A stretch of DNA of 64,000 nt, from positions 229,350 through 293,349 of the forward strand of contig NW_019775577.1 in NCBI RefSeq assembly GCF_001039355.2, given 5' to 3'. Made by a program: the position numbers and the translations under genes. Below, one piece after another: positions 39,901 through 50,210 of the stretch; the stretch's first letter is position 1, and each line of letters starts with the position of its first letter. This stretch comes from Lingula anatina. Taxonomy: Eukaryota; Brachiopoda; Lingulata; Lingulida; Lingulidae. The notes beneath the pieces were generated by a model. That model was not told the DNA's origin. It was given only the letters and a program-made list of their open reading frames with translations, and searched no databases.

Positions 39901-42900
39901 ATTAGATCGATCTACTTTATATCGACCTAACTCCCTGGGGGTTCACGCTAAATAGCCGTCAGCCAGGCGGACACGAAAGTTAATTACCCCCTTACAGCTT
40001 GTAGTAGGCGGGACGGACATTTAAGCCGGATTATCTGACAGTAATCTAGTGAGACTCCCCGCGGGGATAGATCGATCTAAAAGCTCTGGGAATACAACCT
40101 ATGTGTACATGTGTGTATATATAATATGGTGGTGTGTACATGTGCGTATGTATAAAATGGTTGCGTGTAAACGTGTGTTATATATGTGTTTATTGTTTGT
40201 GTGCATGTACAGGTATTTATGAGTGTATGCATGTAACATACATGTACACATGCACATGATCCATGCTTTTGTCTAGTAGGTACTAGTACAGTAACAAATG
40301 GTTGACTCTGAGTATGGAAAATCATGCAAAATATGTTGTGCATGTATAACATTGATGTCAAATAGAGGTGTATGGTCATACAAGCACTCATGTTTGAAAC
40401 ACAGGAACAAATTAAATATCATGGTTTGATCATTGGCGGATAACTGTTGCACGTTCAATTTGCAAAAAAGCTTACAGCTTTTGGTGTAATATGAATTAGG
40501 TACAATTTAATCTTCTTTGATCTTTTCAAGAGTATACCAGAAGCAATTCATGTAGCTATCTTTCATCCTCAAGTGTAGCCTCTAAGGATTTCTTTGCTAT
40601 TAACTTTACATTACTGTATTTTCTAGGAACATTTGCAGGGAATTACACAAGAGAATTATAGGATGTGTGTGACCAGCCATGCAGAGAGAGATCTAGGGAT
40701 AGATGTGTTTTCTTTCCTTTTTTGAATTTTTTTTTCAGGGAATGGTGGGCAGAGAGGATACAAATGAAACACAATTAAAGGATATATATATATATTGGAA
40801 AGTTGGAAAGGGAATGCAGATAAATGGTTTGCAACTTGAGATAATCAGTATTTTTGTATGTGTTCCATTTAATTTTTTCATGAAATGAAATTTGGTTACA
40901 TACTTTTTGGAACAGAAGCTTCATGTGGCTGTACATGTCATGGAAAATTATATTTTCCTGCAGGTGTAATCAAATCCAATCTTTCACCCTCCTTCTCGAG
41001 TTTTTTTTCTCTGTGTGTGTGTGCGTGTGTTGGGGTGTGGGGGGAGGGGAGAGGAGGTAGTGGGAAGGGTGAGGCACTCATTAAATCATTACCTGTTGAA
41101 CCCTCTAGAGAAAGCAGTGTGAATAATGATGATGAAATAAAGTGTGTGAGATGATCCCCCCAGGTATTACAAGATGTAACTGCATCCATCACTATAAATA
41201 TTTCATAATCCTAATTTCTTATTTTATTCCCAGGGTGACCACATTTGCTACTTCTTATCTATGACTGTGACAGTGATAGCAATTACCCTCTTTCTTTTGT
41301 CCTCAGGCGCGGTATCAATGTAGGTGTTGCCACGGTTTCTCGGGGGATTTCTGCGATGATCTAGACGCATGTGTCAGTAACCTGTGCCAAAACAATGCCA
41401 CCTGCGAAGATCTTCATAATGATCCAACGGGGACTCATTTTCGGTGCAGTTGCCCTAAAGGTATCCTGTAAAGAAATTCTTAGTTTTCCCCTTAGAAATA
41501 AGCATCCTCATTAGTAATGTGTCTAGCAAGCTCTTGCCAAACAGTTAATGAAAGTGTTTCGACTCCACCTGCTTTGGTTGTTTCACCTTCTCTTTTAGCC
41601 AGGACATGGTTAGGCTAGTTCTTTAAACATTTTTTGATCTGGGATAAGATTAGAATTAGTTTTCATGAGAGGATAAAATCCTATGAGATTGAAGCAAGGT
41701 CATCTGATCTATTGCCCAATTAAAAATATATATTTTGTTACTTAGTGTAAAACTTATGTTTCAAACTGGTTAGAACATTATCATGTTTCATATTTTTTCT
41801 AGGGTATATTGGAGATTTATGTGAACATAAGTTAGAAAATCCTTGTGACAGTTCACCATGTGCTAACAATGGCTCATGCACTCCAAATGAGCTTAATTAT
41901 GCATGTGCATGCATGCCAGGATACAGCGGGGACCATTGTGAGGTGGAGATTAATGAGTGCGACAGCAGTCCTTGCAAGCACGGAATATGTGTGAAAGAAA
42001 TTGGAGGATACCAGTGCTTTTGTATTCCAGGTACCTTTTGTTTTGTAGCAAAATACAAATATTTCAACAAATTGTAAAGAAAATTGTATAGAAAATTAAT
42101 TAATAATTCTATTTTTAGCTAAAGAAAATCATCTTAGTATTTGGCAACACTTTGAACTCATAGAGTTACCAAAAAAGATACATTCTGTAAAATGGTTAGA
42201 AGATTATAAATTAATAAGTGTTATTTCATATATGTATTCAATATTTCAGGTCATGGTGGGAAACACTGTGACATCGAGTACAACGAGTGCCAGTCCAACC
42301 CATGTAAGAACTCGGGGTTCTGTGTAGACAAGGTCAACGACTTTGAGTGCGAGTGTGGGCCAGGATACAGGGGCAAGGATTGTTCTGAGAAGGTGATAGT
42401 CTGATCTCTCTCTTTCTTTCTCTCTCTCTCTCTCTCCATGGCCAGTTGATAATGATGTAAAAGAAAATATAGCCAAGGGAAATTGAGCTGAGTTTTATCA
42501 ATTTTCTAAACACTCTCTCTCTCATAACATACCTCATATGAAGTGAGTAAAATTCCACTATAACCTCAGCATCTTATTTAATTGTATTACCATCAACAGG
42601 GTGTGCATGTACACTGCAATTTTAATTTGACACCAACAAGTTAAAGCCTTGTGACATTTGTACCATTTCTCCTGATAAACAGCAAAATCCTGTCACATTA
42701 CGGTGTTACAGTTTGTGATGTTAAAATTGGCCCCATGCCATATGTTTCTAGATCAGGGTACGATGTATTGCTTAGACGTATTAAGTCACACAATACATGA
42801 CGGTCAAAATCAGTAAAATGCTGATTTTCTTTTCTGTACAGGTGGACCTGTGTTCCCCCAACCCTTGCCAAAAGGGATCCATGTGTTTTGATCATGGAAA

Positions 42901-45373
42901 TTATTTCAGCTGTAAATGTCATGCAGGATTTGCAGGTACTTAATATACTTATTTTTTTGTTTGTTTTGGTTAATTTTACTTGTTATTTTTCATACCAAAA
43001 TTTTTATAATCTGTAATAGGATGTAACTGAGTTTGTGCATAAGTTCCCAGATGTGTTCACATGATATCTTATTTTTATTTTATAAAAAATCATATGCAGA
43101 TATTAAGAATAAGTTGAGTATAAATCTACTATGTATTACATTCATTACGTAGTTTACATGTAATATAGACTGATATGCCTTTTTCCCTGCATTCAGTTCT
43201 ATGAAGATTGGTATTTAAGATTGTTATCAGTGGTAAAAAATATGAGACTCAGCTAAGATGTAGTCATCTAACCTGTAATGAATCTGTCAATCCAGTTGAA
43301 TACTAATCAATTTTAATCCAATATTGGCGTCTCAACATTGAAGATATGGTGATAATAATAGCACCAGTTTACAGGGGACAATCAATAGGGACATGTTTTT
43401 AATCAATCTAGAAAAAAACGTCATTTCAGCTATTGCGATTATATCCCATATGAATTTGTGATTGAGTAAAGCATGAAGTCTTTGGCATATTTTTCTGGGG
43501 CTCAGCTAGAGTGCATTTTATTTTTTGGTGCAAGTTAAGTCATACTGTTCAGATACAAGAAAAATTACATTGAAATGAGATGGCAGTACTTTTAGCACAA
43601 GGTTTGTATTCAGGATTTGGATGAAAGTGTGCATATCATGCCACCAGATATGGGCAGAAGATAGGTGGATTTGGTATAATTGCCGCTGCCCCTGTTAGCT
43701 TGTCTGCCTACAGCATATCCAAAATCTTTTGATCGTCTGCTTGTCAGGTTTCATGAACTATTATGTACTTGACGGTTTTCATCAATTTTTGCCCACGCAT
43801 TCCTGTAAGAGCAGAGCGAAGATATGAGTTGTAAAAATGCAGAAAAGAAGTGACAGAAAATCTTTCAATTATCCACTCTTGCAGAAAGTTGAGATTTCTT
43901 AATATGTATTATTGATGAGAACAATGACATCATTCTAGCCATGCAGTGGTTTTCTCAGCCCAGAAAATGCCAAACTTATTTTCATTCAGTGATATTTTTA
44001 GAAAATGACAGTGAAAAGATATGGGGCTGTTCTCATATAATAATTGAAAATAAGTGAACTGTCACTAAGATATTAATAAAGGGGCATTTAAAACTTTTTC
44101 AGAAATGGAAGCATTTACCCTGTCTCATGCATGATTTTTTTTCTTTTTAAATAAAAAAGCCCCTGGAAAATTAAAAAGAGTGCATCTTCCTCCCCCCCTC
44201 CTCCTAACCCATTAACCTTGAATTGTATTTGAATCAAAACATTTGTGATTTCATGTCATTAATGTATGCTATAGATGGCTGTGAGTATTGGAAACTTGAT
44301 GCAATTCGTAAACTAAAATGTTCAGACAGTTAAAGATTAAGAGACATGACCTGTAAGATGGAGGGTCTCGAAGGGTTGAAATACATAACATAGCCTTAAA
44401 TATTTCAACATTCATTGTGATTGAAGATTTTTAAAAATGCACAATGATACTCAACCATGTTCAACATTTTATGATTTCAGGCCACCAGTGTGAGATTGAC
44501 ATCAATGAATGTGACTCGTCACCCTGTAAAAATGGCGGCAAATGTCATGATAAAGTGAATGGCTTCTTCTGTGACTGCCCTGCAGGCTATGTTGGTACAC
44601 GGTGCCAAACCAAAGGTAACAATTAACATCTTTTCTTTATTATTATTATTATGATCATTATATCTTGTAATGAACTGATGTTTTTTATACAAATCACTGA
44701 TGAAGATTTGTTTCCTAATCTAGTATCCTACAATTTTACAGAAAACTCACAAGACAAACCGCTGTCTGATGTCACTCACTCAAGTCATTCCTCCCGCAGT
44801 GTGGAGCATGTGCACTCCACCAACCTGTACATTATAGTGGGAACCTCCAGCGGTACCATGCTGATGGTGCTCCTGGTCCTGGCAGGGTGCTACTGCCACA
44901 CACACTGGCCTGAGAGGAACTTCTGGCCCAGAAAATACAGTGAATATCAAAGGTATGTCTTAGTAATTATTCCAGTAAGAAAAATCATGTCCTTTTTTTA
45001 TTTTTACAGAAAAAAATAGCCAAAGATTGCTTTAAACTCAGGCCGCAGAAGATCTGTTAGTCTGCAGATCAGCTTTGGTTGTGAATGCTTTAGTCCAGTT
45101 AAGTGAAATTTTGTACCCGCTTAAAAACAGGAATGGCATTTCTTATGTTTTAGAGGAAATTGCTTACTTACGAGTACAAGAATATGACTTTTATAAGGAT
45201 TCTTCATTGATTTGTTTAATTTCAGTGTTGGAGACAAGACCAGTCAAGATCTCAGCAGTATTCTCACCCCTGGACCTTCCCATGATGCCATTTATGAAGC
45301 CAATGCATTGGACTACTCAGATAGTACGCTAAATTCACCGATTGCCAACTCTCTCAAACCAAAGAGAGTTTAG
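18507..45373 (+). CDS. EGF-repeat single-pass membrane protein with Thr-rich N-terminus
   Basis: Exons: 18507-18920, 24377-24483, 26097-26272, 33304-33347, 36856-36934, 41307-41460, 41803-42030, 42250-42392, 42842-42935, 44481-44615, 44742-44952 and 45226-45373 (TAG); about 644 codons. Order: signal peptide ([18 protein letters not shown]); Thr/Ser-rich, probably O-glycosylated stretch (about 20-115); an unassigned Cys-containing ectodomain (about 115-273); one partial and six full EGF domains; a TM span ([10 protein letters not shown] to AGCYC); and a cytoplasmic tail of about 65 aa ending KPKRV. Several EGFs start DINEC-like (calcium type) and carry CxSxPC and CxxxxTC/SC sites used by Notch glycosyltransferases. 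No DSL, laminin-G or von Willebrand D domain was seen, so it is not a classic Delta, Crumbs or VWDE. The phase 1 to phase 0 mismatch between 36934 and 41307 means an unfound exon or a base error. Likely a cell-surface adhesion or signalling protein. Confidence 0.82.
18921..24376 (+). other. Intron 1 of EGF gene; no exon recognised
   Basis: It holds a GT/GA compound microsatellite (19242-19316) and AT-rich unique sequence. A GATC-rich stretch near 22810-23030 shares AAATATGGC blocks with the small element at 25430. The longer open frames inside show no family features. Confidence 0.6.
19242..19316. repeat. (GT)n(GA)n compound microsatellite
   Basis: A long GT run passes directly into a GA run in EGF gene intron 1. 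Confidence 0.95.
24557..25102. mobile_element. 546-bp element with long terminal inverted repeats
   Basis: The outer ~150 bases of each end are inverted copies: GAGCGCATTCTCAACGAATT on the left matches the reverse complement of AATTCGTTGAGAATGTGCTC on the right, and similarity runs on through the CCTAATCTTTTAATAGTCTC block. TTA lies on both sides (24554-24556 and 25103-25105), as expected for a 3-bp TTA target duplication of PIF/Harbinger-type elements. It has no coding capacity. Inserted in an EGF gene intron. Confidence 0.85.
25430..25624. mobile_element. ~195-bp inverted-repeat element
   Basis: Imperfect inverted ends of about 55 bases begin ATTCACAA and end TTGTGAAT, and share a GATC...AAATATGGC block on each side. 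It looks like a small MITE. Target duplication not clear. Confidence 0.5.
26330..26490. repeat. Degenerate tandem repeat, GCAAATTTGC core
   Basis: Imperfect repetitions of CTGCAAATTTGC and its complement. A shorter stretch of the same flavour occurs at about 4120-4175 in a P450 intron. Confidence 0.6.
26582..26975 (+). repeat. N-joined direct duplication 1, copy 1
   Basis: About 394 bases, nearly identical to 26977-27371, and separated from it only by an N at 26976. Intronic. Confidence 0.95.
26977..27371 (+). repeat. N-joined direct duplication 1, copy 2
   Basis: Near-identical to 26582-26975 except for a few substitutions and a small indel. The following sequence continues from the copy's end as expected if only one copy is real. 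Confidence 0.95.
31075..31140. repeat. (GT)n microsatellite
   Basis: Long GT run interrupted by GCGTGCAT, in EGF gene intron 3. Confidence 0.95.
33348..36855 (+). other. Intron 4 of EGF gene; no exon recognised
   Basis: AT-rich sequence with a TTTA tetranucleotide run at about 36060-36097. It ends in a T-rich tract with two possible acceptors, CAG ending 36850 or 36855. Only the second keeps frame with the preceding exon. Confidence 0.6.
36941..36993. repeat. (GA)n microsatellite next to a splice donor
   Basis: A pure GA run begins six bases after the GT donor at 36935. Confidence 0.95.
37017..37184 (-). mobile_element. CAGGCCCGTAGCCAG MITE, copy 3 (reverse)
   Basis: A 168-bp element of the same family as those at 13585 and 14312 but inverted, with 5-bp target duplications CTTTC at 37012-37016 and 37185-37189. 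Its left end reads CAGGCCTGTAGCCAG, one base off the consensus. Intron of the EGF gene. Confidence 0.92.
39884..40099 (+). mobile_element. 216-bp TA-flanked MITE, copy 1
   Basis: Flanked by TA on both sides. The two ends are imperfect inverted repeats containing CCAGAG and TAGATCGATCTA. The same 216-bp element lies in reverse orientation at 62753-62968. A TA duplication points to the Tc1/mariner group, but the superfamily is not certain. Confidence 0.85.
42404..42437. repeat. (CT)n tract just after an EGF exon
   Basis: Pyrimidine dinucleotide run starting 11 bases after the donor at 42393. Confidence 0.85.
42936..44480 (+). other. EGF gene intron between the last two EGF exons
   Basis: AT-rich, with no exon or element recognised. 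It ends in a normal acceptor ATGATTTCAG at 44480. Confidence 0.6.
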
Positions 45374-48300
45374 ATGAAGATATTCAGTATATTCAGAGAT
45401 GTGGCGCACAGGTGGCTTTTGCCCCTCTCTATCCCCTCTTTAAGCTTCTCTGAAAATGCCATTTACAATGCTACAGAACTACATGGAACTTATTGTTTTG
45501 GAATATATTTTTGCTGTCCCCTCTCCTTCTTTCTCTCGATACTTGTTAAATTGATTTGCTTTTGATGTACTGTACTGGATAGATATTTTATAAACTTTTG
45601 TTGATTTTTTTAAAATTATTATTTTTAGTGCTTAAATGGAAAGGGGTTTTATGTGACTGTATAGATTTACTTGATTTAAATTACACAGGTCACTGTTTAA
45701 TTATGTAAACTGGACTTAAGCCTGTATGTATTAGTATGGAAGAAGTCTATAAATTGCAGTTATACAAAATATTATTTAATTATATGAGAACAATATCACA
45801 GTTATACAACCTGACATTTTTTCTAGAAAACTTGCATATTACTTGGTGATATTTTTTCCTCTTTTTTCAAGCTGTCTGTTGCTTTTTCTGATACTTAAAC
45901 AAAATTAATTTTTTATGACAGAATAACTTGAATTTTTCAACTGTACACAAGGGTTATGTTGCTTTTTATGTATATATACTGAATAATAGTGAAAATGTGA
46001 TAAAATGGAAGATGGTAATAGCAATGGCAGCAGAAAAAGATCAGTTTCATAGGTGGCTGGAATCAGTTTCTTATATAATATAGGATGTATAGTTAACTTG
46101 TTGAATATATAACAGTTTCCAAAAGACAAACCCATGGGTGTAAAAAGTGAAATCAATGAAGTCCATAATTACAGATGATGACGGTCAGTATTTTGTCCAA
46201 AAGAGGGCACCAGTGGTCAAAGCAGGTTTTGGCTTCTTCGGTTAATATATACATATAACCAGTTAGGTGTTAATAGATATTTTGTTTAAAAGAGGGCACC
46301 ACCTGTTCACTGAAGTATTATTGAATATCTTAGCTGAAAAGGGGCATCTCATGTTTAATTTTTGTCCATTTTGACAAGTTTTCAATATCATATGAAGTTA
46401 GTTAAAATACTTACATAATAGTGATGTAATTATTTTTCAAATAAAATATTTTTGTTGAAATCTTTCCTTAATTTAATTTTTTGAACATTTCGGTATATTT
46501 TTCTTAAAGATATATAATGCCAATGTTTTCTTTAAATTTAATATGTTATGGTCTTATTTCTTTCCGTCCTGGGTAACATATAAAGTTTTGCTTTATTTTG
46601 ACATTATGATATTAATATATAGTTATACTCTGGAGATGCTTGAAAAGTTCTCACATGAATCTCGCAGTTATAATAAATGCTTAAATGACACGTTAGCTGT
46701 AGCATGGAATTTTGGTAGTTTTTTTTTTTATCAAAGCATCATCATGAAATTGTACAACTAGTAATTTACAATATTATAGTCTCATAGTTATAATTATCTT
46801 AGCTTGATATGAGAGTAAAGTGGTACAAAAGAAATCAAAAAGTATTAATGAAAAGCATTCATTTATTTTAATATATCATCAAAATGATATGATAAGTTCT
46901 TATGTTGGATCCTGTTATTAACACATAATATATAATCATGGCAGTGGGTAAAGTTGTGCATGTAGCTCAATAAAAGGAAAGATATTTAAAATAACAAAAA
47001 AAAATTAGGGAATAATGTAATTGTGTGCTGAACAACAGAAAAGATACATGTCTAGTTTGTTGAAACTATGTATAGTAGTTCAATCTGACAATTATCAGGA
47101 ACTTACATGTCAGATTTTTAAATACAGTGAGTTCAACAAGTCCATGTTCATTTGTTGTACAAAAAACTTAGCTTTGATGCTTGGAAGAAAGCACCTCCAG
47201 TAAAAAGATTAAAATTTTGTAAATAACCTGTAATGTCACAATAAAAATATATTTAACAACAGGATTTACTCTCAAGTATTGACCTTGACATCACTCTGGC
47301 TTGCCCAATAATTTTCAGTTTTATGCTATAGGTCTCTCCGCTATCATGGAAAAACTCAGTATCAGCAGATTTCAGAATTTTTTGAAGCCAAAAATAATAT
47401 AATTTTTTGAGATAGATGCAGAGGGCTTCCTGGACCCCACGTACGTCATACTTTAAGACTTATTCACTAAAATAAGTCACATCTCTATTAATTTCTTAAA
47501 AAAAAAAAATATGATATAAAACACCATGCACATGTAACATGGATGAAATGTGAATGACCCTGCTGAATGCTTTCTTCAACATCAAATACTCTTTATTTTT
47601 AAAGCAGCTGGGAAGCCAAGAGGTCCAAACAAACACCATATTTCTATTGTGTTAAAGAGCACATGCTTTGGGAAGAACATGTGCCTAAAAGGAAGGAAAC
47701 AAACGAAAGATAACGAGTGAGGTGGCCTCTTGCCTGATCACATGGCAGCACATCGCAAATCAGAACCCCAAGATGGAGCGATTGTTGTGAAAAAAGTTTA
47801 CTATACATTTGAATATAATGTTCACTGGATAATGATGTTGCTAATTTTTTTCTTACTAATATAAAATCATTTTATGACTGATTAAATTTTCTAAATTGCA
47901 TAAGAATACTTTCTTATATGCACAACTTGATTGTCATATATATAAATATATAATTATATTTTTAATGTTTTACAAATCCACTGTACTGCTATCATATGAT
48001 AAATTGGACAAAAAGCTACTGGAAAACATTTTGATATAAGTTTCAATTGAAAAAGACAGACAAAACATTTGTCAAAAAGATTATTTGACATGCAAAACAA
48101 AAAACAAATGCCTCTTAAAAGCAGTACTGACAAACAAAGACAGTATATGCAGCTTAAAAATGTATCACATTGACTACAAATGTATAATAATAAGTAAGTA
48201 TAATGTCTGCTCTGTCAATTGCTGAGATTTAATGAAAATTGCATGCACCATTTGAAATACCTCACAATGCCATGTGAAAAAGAATAATATCGACCTATGA

Positions 48301-48825
48301 AAAAATAGCATATAGCCTTTTCATATACATAATACTTTTGGCTACACCAAATAATATGCTTTCATGGCTGACTTTGAACAAGTGTGCCTGTTGGAGTTAC
48401 AGCAAACAAAAAACCACCAAAATGTTCACACATTTTCTGACAGTAGGCTCCCATTCATTTGGGGTTTTGAGTGGATGATGATAATCTTATTCCAAATGAC
48501 AATGACATTATCTGGTTCAATACACAGTCCTTTGAGTTTGGAAATTCAGTTAAAACTTCCTCTGTGCAAAAGATCAAATTTTGAATTTTAAGATCAAAAT
48601 CTCCATTGTATTTTCAAATAAATTCAAAAATGACCCTGTGGATAATAATTTTTCCCAGTTTGGGATATACCTTGGTGAAGTATTGAGATTGGTTGACATT
48701 TTCCAAAAAATGACATTTTTTTGATAAAGGTCCAATGTAGATTGTGCATCATGACCAAAATTTTTGCTGAATCACAGATTTCTCCTGTGACAGCAACAAA
48801 GACAAAGAAATCCAAGTTGATTGAA
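45374..48825. other. Convergent 3' region between EGF gene and LAPTM-like gene B
   Basis: The two genes end towards each other here. Plus-strand AATAAA hexamers near 46439, 46973 and 47241 are candidate poly(A) signals for the EGF gene. TTTATT near 47591 is a candidate for gene B on the other strand. No coding exon recognised. Confidence 0.5.
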
Positions 48826-50173
48826 TTAATGGTAATTATCTGGGTGGGGCTTCTCCTGGTATGCTGGGGGAGCAGGAGCTGGCCCTGTGGTCGCCCCTTG
48901 GGGGCAGACTGCATAGTAAGCCACTGGATACTGCCCCTGGGGCGCCTGGTAACCCTGGGGGTAGGCCCCTGGGGCGCTGGCTCCAACCCCAACAGGTGCC
49001 ATGGGGACAAATGCATGTTGACAAACCTGAAATGTAGCATAGCATAATCACAAACTATAATAGAAGTGGTTGCAGCTTCTCTAGTGTACAGTTCTTTTTA
49101 AAAGAGTCAATGTTGGGCCAGACAAAGTTTATAAGATGATTCATTACTAGTACTAGCATCTCTACTGCTATTACTGACCATCAGAAATTAATATTTATCT
49201 TTTTACAAATCCAGTTGTGTCGCTGGTAATAAATACATCTCCAAAGATGTTAACTACACTAGGCTAGATAAAAAGTCACCATATCAAAGCTCGTCAATAA
49301 TAACAGGCAGTCACTAATTCTATCACCTGTTCAATTTGGAAATCCTTGAAGCAATGACTGAAGTTGATCACTCACTTACCCTTTGTTCTCTGTTCATGCA
49401 TTTCAAGTCCATACCAACACAAACCATGGCATAGATCTAGAATTACAACATAGTCTTATAACAATTAAATCTGTACTATACAGGTTTTAAAATGTCTGAA
49501 GTCATATTTCTTACGCCTGAATATTCTGAAAGCTTTGTGTAACTTTTCCAATTCAGAGCTTTAAGATAACAGAACTTTTTTCAGTAAAAGTACTAGTACC
49601 TGATGTCAGCATTTTTATCAAAATGTACAATGATTTGTAAGTGGGAGAAAATGGCTTTTTCTTGAGGAAAAAATAGATTTGGTGAGATGTATAATGTACA
49701 GTTAATTTACAGACAACACAGGAGAGTCTAAGAGAACATTTTATCTTGCTTATTATAATGAACACATAGCTTAAAATGACTATGCAAGGTACCGAGCCAG
49801 AAGAAAAGGGCCTAAAGCACACTAGTCTTATAAATACTTACACAAATGCCCAGCACGATTAATTGTACTGCTATTACAGCAATTGTCCATGCTATGCCTG
49901 CCGAGGCTGAAATAAAGATTCATATTGACAACATCATATTACACACACATATTCAAATACTCCATTGAGGACCTGAGGGGGGGGGGAGGGGCAAGTCTAC
50001 AAGCACAGGGTCAAAGAAAAGGGGTTCGGAGCATAGAAATGGGCATACATGAGGCATATTAAAGGAGTTAAGGAGCAGAGATAGGAAAATGAAGGGAGTT
50101 TTGGGGCATAATAAGGGGGTAAAGGGGCAACAGAAGGGGGGCACAGGTAGGGAATGGGTATAAAAACTTCTCT

Positions 50174-50210
<37 letters not shown>

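Larger units (their letters stand above)
36935..41306 (+). other. Intron 5 of EGF gene, possibly hiding one small exon
   Basis: The exons on either side do not match in phase, so a small exon may be present, but none could be recognised by acceptor, donor, frame and EGF-like cysteines. The interval holds a GA run (36941-36993), a MITE (37017-37184) and a 216-bp TA-flanked element (39884-40099). Confidence 0.5.

Noticed and set aside
40735-41160. Candidates for the missing EGF exon in intron 5
   Set aside because: Each AG tested either reached a stop quickly or gave only low-complexity translation without EGF cysteines.
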